Of a DNA stretch of 21,840 nucleotides, positions 13,696-21,840 are shown in pieces; position 1 is the stretch's first letter, and each line of letters begins with the position of its first letter. Both the position numbers and the translations under genes were made by a program. Origin of the DNA: Bacteroidales bacterium (GTDB lineage: Bacteria > Bacteroidota > Bacteroidia > Bacteroidales > UBA3663); assembly GCA_004557315.1 (NCBI GenBank), contig SFEH01000026.1:1-21840 (forward strand), written 5' to 3'. The notes beneath the pieces were generated by a model. It did not search any database and was not told the origin of the DNA. It was given only the letters and a program-made list of their open reading frames with translations.

Positions 13696-15894
13696 TTACT
13701 TGATGATGCCATCGCGGCGCATAAGAGCCTCGACTGTTGGGTCGCTGCCCTTGAACTCTCGATAGAGCTCATCAGGAGCAACGGTGTCGCCCGATTCGAG
13801 GAGCTTGCGGAAACGCTTGGCAGTATCCTTGTTGAAGATGCCTTCCTTCTCGAACACTGAGAAAGCGTCGGCATCGAGCACCTCTGCCCACTTGTAGCCA
13901 TAGTAGCCAGCAGCATAACCGCCGCTGAAGATGTGGGTGAACGAAGTTGACATCATGCAGCCATCGACAATTGGCATGACCTGTGTCGAAGCCATGGCAT
14001 CACGCTCGAAGCGCTCCACGTCCTGAAGCTGTGGGAAAGATGCCTTGACCTCGGCATTGCGTGGGTTGATGACCGAACGGCCAAGTGTGTGGTAAGCCAT
14101 ATCGAGCATGCCGAATGAGAGCTGACGCACGCAAGCGTAGGCAGAGAGATAGGTCTGTGCCTTCTGCAGGCGGTCGATGAGCACCTGTGGAATCTTCTCA
14201 CCAGTCTGGTAGTTCTCTGCGAAGGTGTCGAGGAACTCGCGATTGCGGAGGAAGTTCTCGTTGAACTGTGATGGAAGCTCGACGAAGTCGTGCTTGACGT
14301 TGGTTCCGCTCTGGCTCGAGTAGCGGCACTTGGTGAGCAAGCCATGGAGAGCATGACCGAACTCGTGGAGGAAAGTAGAGCACTCGTCGTAAGTGAGGAG
14401 GGCTGGCATGTAGTTCTCATCGCCAGGCTGACCCACAGGCTGTGAGAAGCTCATCACGATCTGGATGTGAGGACGCGAATCGGTCTCTGTGCCGTCGGCA
14501 TTCTTCTCAAGCCACTGACCCTTGAACTCGGTCATCCATGCACCAGGGCGCTTGGTCTCGCGTGGGGTGAAGTCGGTGTAGAGCAGTCCGATGAACGAAC
14601 CATCGGCATCGTTCACCTCGAAGCACTCGGCAGCTGGGTTATAGACAGGCACGTCGATCTTCTTGAAAGATAAGCCATAGAGACGAGTAGCAAGGCCGAA
14701 GACACCTTCCTTAACCTTCTCGATTGGGAAATATGGCTTGAGCAAAGCATCGTTGAAATCATACTTGGCAGTCTTGAGGAGTTCTGAATAGTAGCTGAAG
14801 TCCCAAGGCATCAGTCCGCCTTCGAGCTTGCCGCCATGTTCCTTCTCGTATTTCACGGCAAAGTCGGCAATCTCCTTCACCTCCTTCTCTGCAGGCTTCT
14901 TGTAGGCATTGAGCAATGTGTTGAGCAAGTCAAACACAGCCTCTGGAGTCTTTGCCATCTTGTCATCGATGCGGTAGTCGGCATAAGAAGTATAGTCGAG
15001 CAATTCGGCCTTCTCCTGGCGCAAGGCAGCGATGCGGCGCACCACGTCGGTATTGTCATATTCACCGCCGATGCAGCGAGAGTTATAAGCCTTGTAGAGC
15101 ATCTCGCGGAGGTCGCGGCGAGCCGAATACTTCATGAATGGGCTATAAGAAGGAGCAAGGAGAGTGAGCTTGTAGTCGTTGGCCTTGAGGTTCTCGGTCA
15201 CGAAGCCAGGCAGACCCACGAGGTCGGTCTCCGGATTGAGCTGATAAGACCATTCGCCTGTAGCCTTCTGCACGTTCTGGCCATAGACGAGCGAGAGGCT
15301 GTCGAGCTCATTGCTGATCACACGCCAGCGTTCGCGCTTCTCGCCTTCGAGCGTAGCACCAGCCTTGCGATAGCCCTCGTAGGTGTCGCTCAGCAGGCGG
15401 TACTGCTCGGTCGTGAGAGCATCCTTGTTGTCCTTATACTTGTTCCAGCAAGCCTCGACGCGCTTGAAGAGCTTCTCATTGAGCGAGATCTTGAGGCTGT
15501 GTTCGCTCATCACAGGCTGCATCTCCTGGCTGAGCTGGAGCATATCGTCGGTACCGTCACATTCGAGCAGGTTGTAGAAGATGCTGCTCACTTTCGACAG
15601 CATGCGGCCGCTCTTGTCGAGAGCCTCGATGGTGTTCTCGAAGTTGGCCTCGTCAGGGTTGTTGACGATAGCATCGATCTCAGCGTTGTGCTGACGCATA
15701 GCCTCAGCAAAGGCAGGCTTGTAATGCTCGATGCAGAGCATGTTGAAAGGAAAAGCTCCGTGAGGCAGAGCCGATTCCACGAAAAATGGGTTGTTCATGT
15801 CTTGTTTGTCTGTGTCGCCACATCCGACCATTACACCCGCTGCCGAGATCACGCCCAGGCAAGCGAGCAATTTAGAATTGATTGACAATTTCAT
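13696..15894 (-). CDS. dcp: Lipoprotein peptidyl-dipeptidase (M3 family, Dcp-like)
   Basis: The 732-residue product is a zinc metallopeptidase of family M3 that releases C-terminal dipeptides (Dcp) or cleaves short oligopeptides (OpdA-like). HEFGH (His510, Glu511, His514) in TFLHEFGHALHGLL binds zinc, and FVELPSQFNEN supplies the third ligand. The N-terminus is a lipoprotein signal, MKLSINSKLL then ACLGVISAAGVMVGC, so it is probably envelope-anchored. ATG 15894 is preferred because it starts a standard signal peptide; ATG 15900 adds only Met-Gln and is equally possible. The start lies inside the 3' end of hisS (23-29 nt overlap), so translation is probably coupled. Dcp is favoured by length and the Bacteroidales pattern, but OpdA cannot be excluded. 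Confidence 0.93.
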   Translation of the reverse strand: MKLSINSKLLACLGVISAAGVMVGCGDTDKQDMNNPFFVESALPHGAFPFNMLCIEHYKPAFAEAMRQHNAEIDAIVNNPDEANFENTIEALDKSGRMLSKVSSIFYNLLECDGTDDMLQLSQEMQPVMSEHSLKISLNEKLFKRVEACWNKYKDNKDALTTEQYRLLSDTYEGYRKAGATLEGEKRERWRVISNELDSLSLVYGQNVQKATGEWSYQLNPETDLVGLPGFVTENLKANDYKLTLLAPSYSPFMKYSARRDLREMLYKAYNSRCIGGEYDNTDVVRRIAALRQEKAELLDYTSYADYRIDDKMAKTPEAVFDLLNTLLNAYKKPAEKEVKEIADFAVKYEKEHGGKLEGGLMPWDFSYYSELLKTAKYDFNDALLKPYFPIEKVKEGVFGLATRLYGLSFKKIDVPVYNPAAECFEVNDADGSFIGLLYTDFTPRETKRPGAWMTEFKGQWLEKNADGTETDSRPHIQIVMSFSQPVGQPGDENYMPALLTYDECSTFLHEFGHALHGLLTKCRYSSQSGTNVKHDFVELPSQFNENFLRNREFLDTFAENYQTGEKIPQVLIDRLQKAQTYLSAYACVRQLSFGMLDMAYHTLGRSVINPRNAEVKASFPQLQDVERFERDAMASTQVMPIVDGCMMSTSFTHIFSGGYAAGYYGYKWAEVLDADAFSVFEKEGIFNKDTAKRFRKLLESGDTVAPDELYREFKGSDPTVEALMRRDGIIK

Positions 15895-17239
15895 TTGCAT
15901 TGATTTTTACTTGTTCACCACTGATCATATTCTTCATCGAAACCATTCCGGTCTCCATCTCTTCGCTTCCGATGATCACCACGTATGGGATCTGCTTTGC
16001 ATTGGCATAGCCCATCTGCTTCTTCATCTTCGCACCTGCCTCTGGATAGACCTCGGCACGGATGCCAGCCTTGCGGAGCTGTGCGAGCAAAGGCAGGGCA
16101 TAGTCCTGCTCGTCCTGTCCGAAGGTCACGAAAAGCACCTGTGTGCTCTGGAGAGTCTCGGTAGGATAGAGGTTGAGGGTGTTGAGCACGTCATAGATGC
16201 GGTCGGCACCGAAAGAGATACCCACGCCGCTTACACCAGGCATACCGAAGACACCAGTGAGATTGTCATAGCGGCCACCGCCTGTGATGCTGCCCATCTC
16301 TGTATCGAGAGCCTTGACCTCGAAGATGGCACCAGTGTAGTAGTTGAGACCGCGTGCCAGAGTGAGATCGATGTCGAGCTGGCAACGAGTGCCGCCGAGC
16401 TTCTCAACCTTGGCAAGGATGTATTCAAGCTCCTCGACACCCTTCACGCCAGTCTCGCTTGCTGCGAGCACGTTTTTGAGCGTAGCGAGCTTCTCGACGT
16501 TGCTGCCCTGAAGCAGGATGATAGGCTGGAGCTGTGCAATCTGTGCCTCGTTGAGACCCTTCTCGGCAAGTTCCTTGTTCACGTTGTCGATGCCGATCTT
16601 GTCGAACTTGTCTATAGCCACGGTGATGTCAACGAGCAGTTCAGGAGCTCCCAATATCTCGGCAATGCCGGCAAGGATCTTGCGGTTGTTCATCTTGATA
16701 GCCACGTTGATGCCGAAGTGATGGAACACCTCGTCGATCATCTGGCAGATTTCCACCTCGTTGAGCAATGAGTCGCTGCCCACTACATCGGCGTCACACT
16801 GGAAGAACTCGCGGTAGCGACCCTTCTGCGGACGGTCGGCACGCCACACAGGCTGGATCTGATAGCGCTTGAATGGGAAGGTCAGTTCGTCGCGATGCAT
16901 GGTCACGAATCGTGCGAAAGGAACGGTCAGGTCGTAGCGCAGACCCTTCTCGCATATGCGTGCGGCAAGCTTTGGAGTACCGCCTTCGGTGAGCTCTTCT
17001 GGCTTGACGTCAGAGAGGAAATTGCCCGAATCGAGAATCTTGAAGAGAAGCTTGTCGCCCTCTTCGCCATATTTGCCCATGAGGGTCGAGAGGTTCTCCA
17101 TCGAAGGAGTCTCGATCTGCTGATAGCCGAAGAGCGCATACACATCCTTGATGGTATTGAAGATGTAGTTGCGCTTTGCCATCTCAACAGGCGAGAAATC
17201 GCGCGTGCCCTTTGGAATGCTTGGTTTTACTTGAGCCAT
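15872..17239 (-). CDS. hisS: Histidyl-tRNA synthetase
   Basis: The 455-residue class II synthetase charges tRNA-His. Motif 2 is in KRYQIQPVWRADRPQKGRYREF. The histidine-binding segment LARGLNYYTGAIFEV is present, and motif 3 is GVGISFGADRIYDVL. The C-terminal anticodon-binding domain follows (from about residue 355). Length is typical for the Bacteroidetes form. The ATG at 17239 begins MAQVKPSIPKGTRDFSP, the usual N-terminus. It has its own promoter (17290-17320), diverges from metH, and its last codons overlap the start of dcp in another frame. Confidence 0.98.
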   Translation of the reverse strand: MAQVKPSIPKGTRDFSPVEMAKRNYIFNTIKDVYALFGYQQIETPSMENLSTLMGKYGEEGDKLLFKILDSGNFLSDVKPEELTEGGTPKLAARICEKGLRYDLTVPFARFVTMHRDELTFPFKRYQIQPVWRADRPQKGRYREFFQCDADVVGSDSLLNEVEICQMIDEVFHHFGINVAIKMNNRKILAGIAEILGAPELLVDITVAIDKFDKIGIDNVNKELAEKGLNEAQIAQLQPIILLQGSNVEKLATLKNVLAASETGVKGVEELEYILAKVEKLGGTRCQLDIDLTLARGLNYYTGAIFEVKALDTEMGSITGGGRYDNLTGVFGMPGVSGVGISFGADRIYDVLNTLNLYPTETLQSTQVLFVTFGQDEQDYALPLLAQLRKAGIRAEVYPEAGAKMKKQMGYANAKQIPYVVIIGSEEMETGMVSMKNMISGEQVKINANEIVNQF

Positions 17240-17289
17240 AATATTTTTATATTGATTAATTAATTGTCAGTGCTTATGATAATATCGTG

Positions 17290-17320
17290 CAAAAATAATT
17301 AAAAATAATCAAATTTCAAA
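17290..17320 (-). promoter_or_regulatory. hisS promoter
   Basis: On the minus strand: TTTG (17317-17320), 19 bp, TATTTTTG (17290-17297), a full match. The inferred start near 17283 gives a leader of about 44 nt. No T-box or attenuator is visible in it. Confidence 0.7.
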
Positions 17321-17367
17321 ATATTCTTTCCAAAATTGAATAATATGTCAATCATGTGTTGGCTATG

Positions 17368-17399
17368 TAAGCAATTATTCTTATCTTCGCGCTATAATT
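17368..17399 (+). promoter_or_regulatory. metH promoter
   Basis: GTTG (17368-17371), 20 bp, TATCTTCG (17392-17399): one mismatch in each element. The inferred start lies only about 6 nt before the metH ATG, so the mRNA would be nearly leaderless. There is no room for a cobalamin riboswitch in this leader. Confidence 0.5.
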
Positions 17400-17410
17400 T
17401 TATTATATAA

Positions 17411-20400
17411 ATGTCAAAAAAGTCATCTCTTAGACAAGCTCTAGAACATCGCATCCTGCTCCTCGATGGCGGCATGGGATCGATGATTCAGGAATATAAC
17501 CTTACGGAAGACGATTTCCGTGGGACTGCTTTTGTTGCGTCAAAGGTTCCGCTCAAGGGCAACAATGACGTGCTCTCGCTCACTCGTCCCGACGTGATCA
17601 GCGAGATACATCGCCGTTATCTTGAGGCTGGTGCCGATATCATTACTACCAATACTTTCTCGTCGCAGGTCATATCACAGAAGGAATATGGGCTGACTGA
17701 TCATGTCGATGCCCTCAACCGCGCGTCAGCCACCCTTGCCCGTCAGGAAGCCGACCGCATGACCGAGCTCACGCCTTCACAGCCACGATTCGTGGTTGGT
17801 GACATTGGCCCTACGAGCAAGATGCTGTCGATGTCGGAAGATGTCAATGACCCTGCCTCGCGTGCCGTCACTTTCGATCAGGTCGAAACAGCCTATCTCC
17901 AGCAGATGCGCGTGTTATTGGAGTGCCGTGTCGATGCCGTCCTTGTCGAGACTATCTTTGATACGCTCAATGCCAAGGCTGCCATATCGGCTTTCATCAA
18001 GGCGAAGGAGGAGGTGTCCGACATTGACTATCAGCCCGAGATCATGCTCTCGATGACAGTCTCTGACTCTTCGGGTCGCACCCTCTCGGGACAGACCATC
18101 GAGGCTTTCGTGATCAGCGTCGAACATTGCCGTCCGCTCACATTAGGTCTCAACTGCGGACTCGGAGCATCGGGCATGCTGCCTTACTTGCGTCAGATGT
18201 CGCGTGCGGCCTCGTGCTTCATCAGTTGTCACCCAAATGCAGGTCTGCCTAATCAGTTCGGCACCTACGACGATACGCCCGAAATGATGGTCGGTCAGAT
18301 GCGTCCTTTCTTTGCCGAAAACCTCGTCAATATCATCGGCGGCTGCTGCGGCACCACGCCAGCCCATATCGCTGCAATGCGTCAGCTTATCGATGAAGGC
18401 GCTGAGCCTCACGCCGTGAACGACCAGCCGCTCACAGCCCACCGTCTTTCTGGTCTTGAGCCTTCGATAGTCGATGACTCGACTTTCTTCAACGTTGGCG
18501 AACGATGCAACGTGGCAGGAAGCCGTAAGTTCCTTCGCCTGATCAGCGAGAAGAACTACGACGAAGCTCTCGACATTGCCCGAAAGCAGGTGGAGGACGG
18601 AGCAATGGCTATCGACATCAACATGGATGATGGCTTGCTCGATGCAAAGGCAGAGATGCGCGAGTTCGTCAATCTCCTTGCGTCTGATCCCGAGATTAGC
18701 AAGGTGCCGCTGATGATCGACTCTTCGCGCTTCGATGTCATCGAGGAAGGCTTGAAGTGCTGTCAGGGCAAATGCATAGTCAACAGCATCTCGCTCAAGA
18801 TGGGCGAGGAGGAGTTCCTGGCTCATGCCAAGGTGGTGAAGCGTCTGGGTGCTGCCATCATAGTCATGTGCTTCGACGAGGACGGACAAGCCACCGACTA
18901 TGAGCATCGAGTTAAGATATGTTCGCGTGCGTATAAGCTGCTTACCCAGACCGTAGGGTTCAATCCGTCGGACATCATATTCGACCCTAATGTGCTCACC
19001 ATTGCCACAGGCATTGCCGAACATAACAACTATGCGCTCGACTTCATCCGTGCCACCGATTGGATCCATACCAACCTGCCTGGAGCACGTGTCAGTGGAG
19101 GCTTGTCGAATCTCAGCTTTGCCTTCCGAGGCAACAACCTCCTGCGCGAGTCGATGCATGCCGTCTTCCTCTATCATGCCATCCAGAAGGGCATGAGCAT
19201 GGCAATCATGAATCCAGCCACAGCCGTTGCCTATCAGGATATCCCTGCCGATCTGCGCAAGGCTATCGAGGATGTTGTGCTCAATACTTATCCTGAGGCA
19301 ACCGAGCGACTTACCGAGTTTGCTGCCGAGATGCTTGCCGAGAAGGAGCGTCAGAAGTTGGCAAAGGAGAATGGAGTGGCTGTAGAGGCAAAGGCGTCGG
19401 AAGCTTCGTTGCCTGCCGATCAGCGACTCATCAATGCGCTCATAAAGGGCAATCCAGCCAACCTCGAACACGACCTAACAGAGGCGCTTGAGACTTTCAA
19501 GACCCCACTCGCCATCATCTCTGGTCCGCTCATGGAGGGCATGAATCAGGTGGGTCAGCTCTTTGGCGAAGGAAAGATGTTCCTGCCTCAGGTCATCAAG
19601 ACCGCACGCACGATGAAGAAGGCCGTCGAGATCCTTCAGCCTCTCATCGAGAAAGAGAAAGCCGAAGCTGGCTGTGGCGACCAGAGGGTGGTGAGCCGTC
19701 CGCGCATACTCATTGCCACGGTCAAGGGCGATGTGCACGATATAGGCAAGAATATTGTTGGTATCGTATTGGCATGCAATAACTTCGATGTCATCGACCT
19801 TGGAGTTATGGTGCCGTCCGAACTCATCGTCGAAAAGGCAATTAGCGAGAAGGTCGATTTCGTGTGTCTCAGCGGACTCATCACTCCTTCGCTCGACGAG
19901 ATGTGCACAGTGGCCAAGGCTCTCGAAGCAGCGGGTCTTGCTATCCCGATGTTTGTGGGTGGCGCAACGACTTCGCCTATTCATACGGCAGTTAAGATTG
20001 CTCCTCTCTATTCAGGACCGGTCTTCCACACCCGTGATGCTTCGCAGAATCCCATTCTTGCCACCAAGCTGCTCGATCCCGCACAGCGCGATGAGGTCAT
20101 TGCCGACAACAGGGCAGAGCAGGAACGTATCCGCGAGGCGCAGCTTAACAAGCCAGCGTCGGGCAACACTGACGACGACGATCTTGCCCATCGTGTCAAG
20201 ATTGATTGGAGCAACTACCAGCCTGTCTGTCCGCCATTCATCGGCAAGCAGATATTCGAGTTCGTGCCTGTATCTCTGATAATTGAGCATATCGACTGGA
20301 CATATTTCTTCTGGGCATGGCGCGTCAAGGCTGAGAGCGAGGAGGGCATGAAGCTCAAGGAAGATGCCCTTTCTATGCTCGAACAGTTGAAGCAAGACCC

Positions 20401-20947
20401 ACAGATGGGCGTCAATGTCATCAAGGCGTTCTATCCTGCCATCGGCACAACACATTCGATCAAGGTGACAATGCGCCGCGACGGACATGCCGACAACTGT
20501 CCTTGCTGTCAGAAGGTCATCGAGCTTGAGACTCCGCGTAAGTCGAAAGGAGAGGTGCGTCCGGCACTCTGTGACTATGTGTCGCCCCATCATGACTTCA
20601 TAGGAGCGTTCGCCCTAACAGTGTCACAAGCTTTTGTCTCGCTTCTGGAGAAAGTCAAGCAATCATCTGACGACTATCAGAGCATACTGCTCCAGACGCT
20701 TGGCGACAGGCTTGTCGAGGCAGGAGCAGAACTGATGAGCAAGCATCTTGCCGAGACCTACTCATGGCACGGCATCCGTCCTGCAATAGGCTATCCTTCA
20801 CTGCCTGATCAGAAGCAGATATTCAAGGTTGCAGAGATGATCGACCTGCCAAAGGTAGGCATTTCGCTCACTGAAAATGGTGCTATGTATCCGCAGTCAT
20901 CGATCTGTGGAATCTTTATATCAAACACACAATCTAATTATTTTTAA
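17411..20947 (+). CDS. metH: Cobalamin-dependent methionine synthase
   Basis: The 1178-residue enzyme transfers a methyl group from 5-methyl-tetrahydrofolate through cobalamin to homocysteine. All four modules are present. The homocysteine module (about 1-330) has zinc cysteines Cys249 (GLNCG) and Cys312/Cys313 (GGCCGTTPAH). The pterin-binding module spans about 350-620. The B12 module (about 660-880) carries GDVHDIGKNI with axial His776. The C-terminal AdoMet reactivation domain has SWHGIRPAIGYPSLPDQ. It is close in length to E. coli MetH (1227). The reactivation domain implies repair of oxidised cob(II)alamin in vivo. The organism must obtain B12 by uptake or synthesis; no such genes are in the window. 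The ACT-domain gene follows 6 nt later. Confidence 0.98.
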   Translation: MSKKSSLRQALEHRILLLDGGMGSMIQEYNLTEDDFRGTAFVASKVPLKGNNDVLSLTRPDVISEIHRRYLEAGADIITTNTFSSQVISQKEYGLTDHVDALNRASATLARQEADRMTELTPSQPRFVVGDIGPTSKMLSMSEDVNDPASRAVTFDQVETAYLQQMRVLLECRVDAVLVETIFDTLNAKAAISAFIKAKEEVSDIDYQPEIMLSMTVSDSSGRTLSGQTIEAFVISVEHCRPLTLGLNCGLGASGMLPYLRQMSRAASCFISCHPNAGLPNQFGTYDDTPEMMVGQMRPFFAENLVNIIGGCCGTTPAHIAAMRQLIDEGAEPHAVNDQPLTAHRLSGLEPSIVDDSTFFNVGERCNVAGSRKFLRLISEKNYDEALDIARKQVEDGAMAIDINMDDGLLDAKAEMREFVNLLASDPEISKVPLMIDSSRFDVIEEGLKCCQGKCIVNSISLKMGEEEFLAHAKVVKRLGAAIIVMCFDEDGQATDYEHRVKICSRAYKLLTQTVGFNPSDIIFDPNVLTIATGIAEHNNYALDFIRATDWIHTNLPGARVSGGLSNLSFAFRGNNLLRESMHAVFLYHAIQKGMSMAIMNPATAVAYQDIPADLRKAIEDVVLNTYPEATERLTEFAAEMLAEKERQKLAKENGVAVEAKASEASLPADQRLINALIKGNPANLEHDLTEALETFKTPLAIISGPLMEGMNQVGQLFGEGKMFLPQVIKTARTMKKAVEILQPLIEKEKAEAGCGDQRVVSRPRILIATVKGDVHDIGKNIVGIVLACNNFDVIDLGVMVPSELIVEKAISEKVDFVCLSGLITPSLDEMCTVAKALEAAGLAIPMFVGGATTSPIHTAVKIAPLYSGPVFHTRDASQNPILATKLLDPAQRDEVIADNRAEQERIREAQLNKPASGNTDDDDLAHRVKIDWSNYQPVCPPFIGKQIFEFVPVSLIIEHIDWTYFFWAWRVKAESEEGMKLKEDALSMLEQLKQDPQMGVNVIKAFYPAIGTTHSIKVTMRRDGHADNCPCCQKVIELETPRKSKGEVRPALCDYVSPHHDFIGAFALTVSQAFVSLLEKVKQSSDDYQSILLQTLGDRLVEAGAELMSKHLAETYSWHGIRPAIGYPSLPDQKQIFKVAEMIDLPKVGISLTENGAMYPQSSICGIFISNTQSNYF

Positions 20948-20953
20948 ACAGTT

Positions 20954-21139
20954 ATGAATCGTATTATTATCACCGTAGTAGGTAAAGATACTGTAGGTAT
21001 CATTGCCTCAGTTTGTACCTATCTTGCGTCAAAGAATGTCAACATCCTCGACATCTCCCAGACCATCGTTCAGGAATTCTTCAACATGATGATGATTGTT
21101 GATGTGAAGGACTGTACCGTTCCGTTCAGCGAATTTGCC
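20954..21139 (+). CDS. ACT-domain protein (UPF0237-like), truncated at the junction
   Basis: The first 62 codons, beginning MNRIIITVVGKDTVGIIASV, encode a single ACT domain (betaalphabeta ligand-binding fold) like the UPF0237 family, whose members are about 90 residues. Reading ends after FSEFA (Ala62 at 21137-21139). Beyond it the frame continues for about 120 codons, but that stretch is the antisense of lon and bears no resemblance to an ACT protein, so about 28 C-terminal residues are missing. The start is 6 nt after metH, suggesting cotranscription. UPF0237 genes are often followed by a UPF0210 (DUF711) partner, which may have been lost at the junction. The ligand is unknown. Confidence 0.85.
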
Positions 21140-21140
21140 G
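21127..21140. other. Chimeric junction with about 14 bp shared by both sides
   Basis: Bases 21127-21140 fit both the ACT reading on the plus strand (SEFA) and the Lon reading on the minus strand (TANSL). Left of it only ACT makes sense; right of it only Lon. Two half genes in opposite orientation joined at a short shared sequence, with a change of codon use, indicate an artificial join or a microhomology rearrangement. Confidence 0.8.
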
Positions 21141-21840
21141 TGGCGATAAAAAGACAATCCGAGAGGTCGACGGGCATCTCCACGAAATGGTCGCGGAAAT
21201 TTTTATTCTGCTCGCCGTCCAGCACCTCAAGCATAGCCGAGGCGGGATCGCCGCGGCTGTCGCTCGCCATCTTGTCTATCTCATCAAGAAGCATCAGCGG
21301 ATTTGAGCTTTTCGCATTGATAAGCCCCGTTATTATTCTGCCGGGCATGGAGCCGACATATGTTTTTCTGTGTCCGCGGATATCGGATTCATCGCGTATG
21401 CCGCCGAGCGAAACGCGCACAAAATGCCTGTTCATGGCGCGCGCTATCGATGAAGCGATGGAGGTCTTGCCCGTTCCGGGAGGACCGACAAGGCAGAGAA
21501 TCTGATTTTTCAGCTCGGGATTCAGCTTCAGTGCGGCAAGATATTCGACTATGCGCTCCTTGACTTTTTCCAGCCCGTCATGGTCGGCATCGAGAATTTT
21601 CTGAACGGCGGAAATATCAGTGCGGTCATGAGTCCTTATGCCGAAGGGTATCTCAAGGCAGGTTTCTATATGACCGCGGAGCACCGCTCCGTCAGCCGAG
21701 CCGACGGGTGTGCGCCGGAGCTTGCGTATCTCTTTTTTCAGCTTGTCGGCAACCTCTTTGGGATATCTGCCCGAATCGAGCTTCTTATAGTAGTCCTCTA
21801 TATCCTCATCATCTTCGCCGCCGTCACCCAGCTCCTCGTG
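21127..21840 (-). CDS. lon: ATP-dependent protease Lon, internal fragment
   Basis: A continuous minus-strand frame runs in from the right window edge to about 21127 (about 238 codons). It covers the end of the N-terminal helical region (ELGDGGEDDEDIEDYYKKLD) and the first part of the AAA+ domain. Walker A GPPGTGKT is at 21463-21486, followed by SLGGIRDESDIRGHRKTYVG, Walker B LMLLDEIDKM and LFIATANSL. The sensor-2 part and the Ser-Lys protease domain are missing because the frame passes into the ACT gene. Lon degrades misfolded and regulatory proteins in the cytoplasm. Frequent ATA isoleucine and mixed AAA/AAG lysine codons differ from the left genes, and wording such as GSMPGRIITGL and EMPVDLSD resembles Clostridia Lon. 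A GTG at 21684 is an internal codon, not the start. Confidence 0.92.

Noticed and set aside
14836..15885. 349-aa plus-strand ORF
   Set aside because: It lies wholly antisense to dcp, which has intact catalytic motifs. Long antisense frames arise here from codon bias; its composition (many Leu, Val, Glu, His) is typical of such shadows.
15791..16771. 326-aa plus-strand ORF
   Set aside because: It is antisense to hisS and the start of dcp, a shadow of the real coding strand.
17240..17410. Cobalamin riboswitch or T-box between hisS and metH
   Set aside because: The gap is 171 bp of AT-rich DNA explained by two promoters; no conserved riboswitch or T-box elements were seen.
18143..19471. 442-aa minus-strand ORF
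   Set aside because: It is antisense to metH with no recognisable motifs, while metH has all its domains.
20954..21505. 183-aa apparent fusion protein starting with an ACT domain
   Set aside because: After residue 62 it is only the antisense of lon, so it is a product of the junction and not a real fusion.
21070..21684. 204-aa minus-strand ORF ending in the ACT gene
   Set aside because: The frame is Lon only to about 21127; the C-terminal residues are antisense of the ACT gene, and the GTG start is internal to Lon.

Overview
The window looks like a Bacteroidales chromosome, most likely a Prevotella relative. The grounds are promoters of the Bacteroidetes primary-sigma type (-33 TTTG, about 19-20 bp, -7 TAnnTTTG) in front of most transcription units, the absence of clear Shine-Dalgarno sequences, lipoprotein peptidases, and a spermidine pathway running through carboxyspermidine. 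Genus is inference. The last ~0.7 kb does not seem to belong to this genome: at 21127-21140 an ACT-domain gene runs into an oppositely oriented lon fragment of Clostridia-like sequence and codon choice, probably an assembly or library chimera.

Layout. 1-537: 5' part of an AAA-ATPase_like/DUF1703 gene, leaving the window. 811-1830: lipoprotein isoaspartyl peptidase/asparaginase, ending in a strong terminator. 2092-7776: polyamine block with carboxy(nor)spermidine dehydrogenase (-), speA (-), nspC (+) and aguB (-). SpeA makes agmatine, AguB makes putrescine, and the dehydrogenase and NspC turn putrescine into spermidine; agmatine deiminase (AguA) is not in the window. 8003-10261: DPP IV-type exopeptidase. 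10328-10401: tRNA-Arg(TCT) with promoter and terminator, followed by two arrays of three 11-nt repeats. 10591-13563: DJ-1/PfpI protein, ffh, folD. 13696-17239 (-): hisS overlapping a lipoprotein M3 peptidase (dcp). 17411-21139: metH and a truncated ACT-domain gene.

The most unusual feature outside the coding regions is a set of three intergenic elements (3389-3580, 7784-7894, 11148-11284) with one architecture and different sequences. Each has a left arm of tandem 8- or 9-nt purine/G-rich units, a short centre, and a right arm of the same units in inverse complement, so each can fold into a long hairpin. Each lies directly upstream of a gene (the dehydrogenase, aguB, ffh). The 7784-7894 element appears to be the 5' leader of aguB. 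I do not recognise a named family for them.

Functionally this is mostly a housekeeping region: polyamine synthesis, one-carbon metabolism (FolD, MetH), protein targeting (Ffh), tRNA charging (HisS) and peptide breakdown in the envelope (DPP IV, Dcp, asparaginase).
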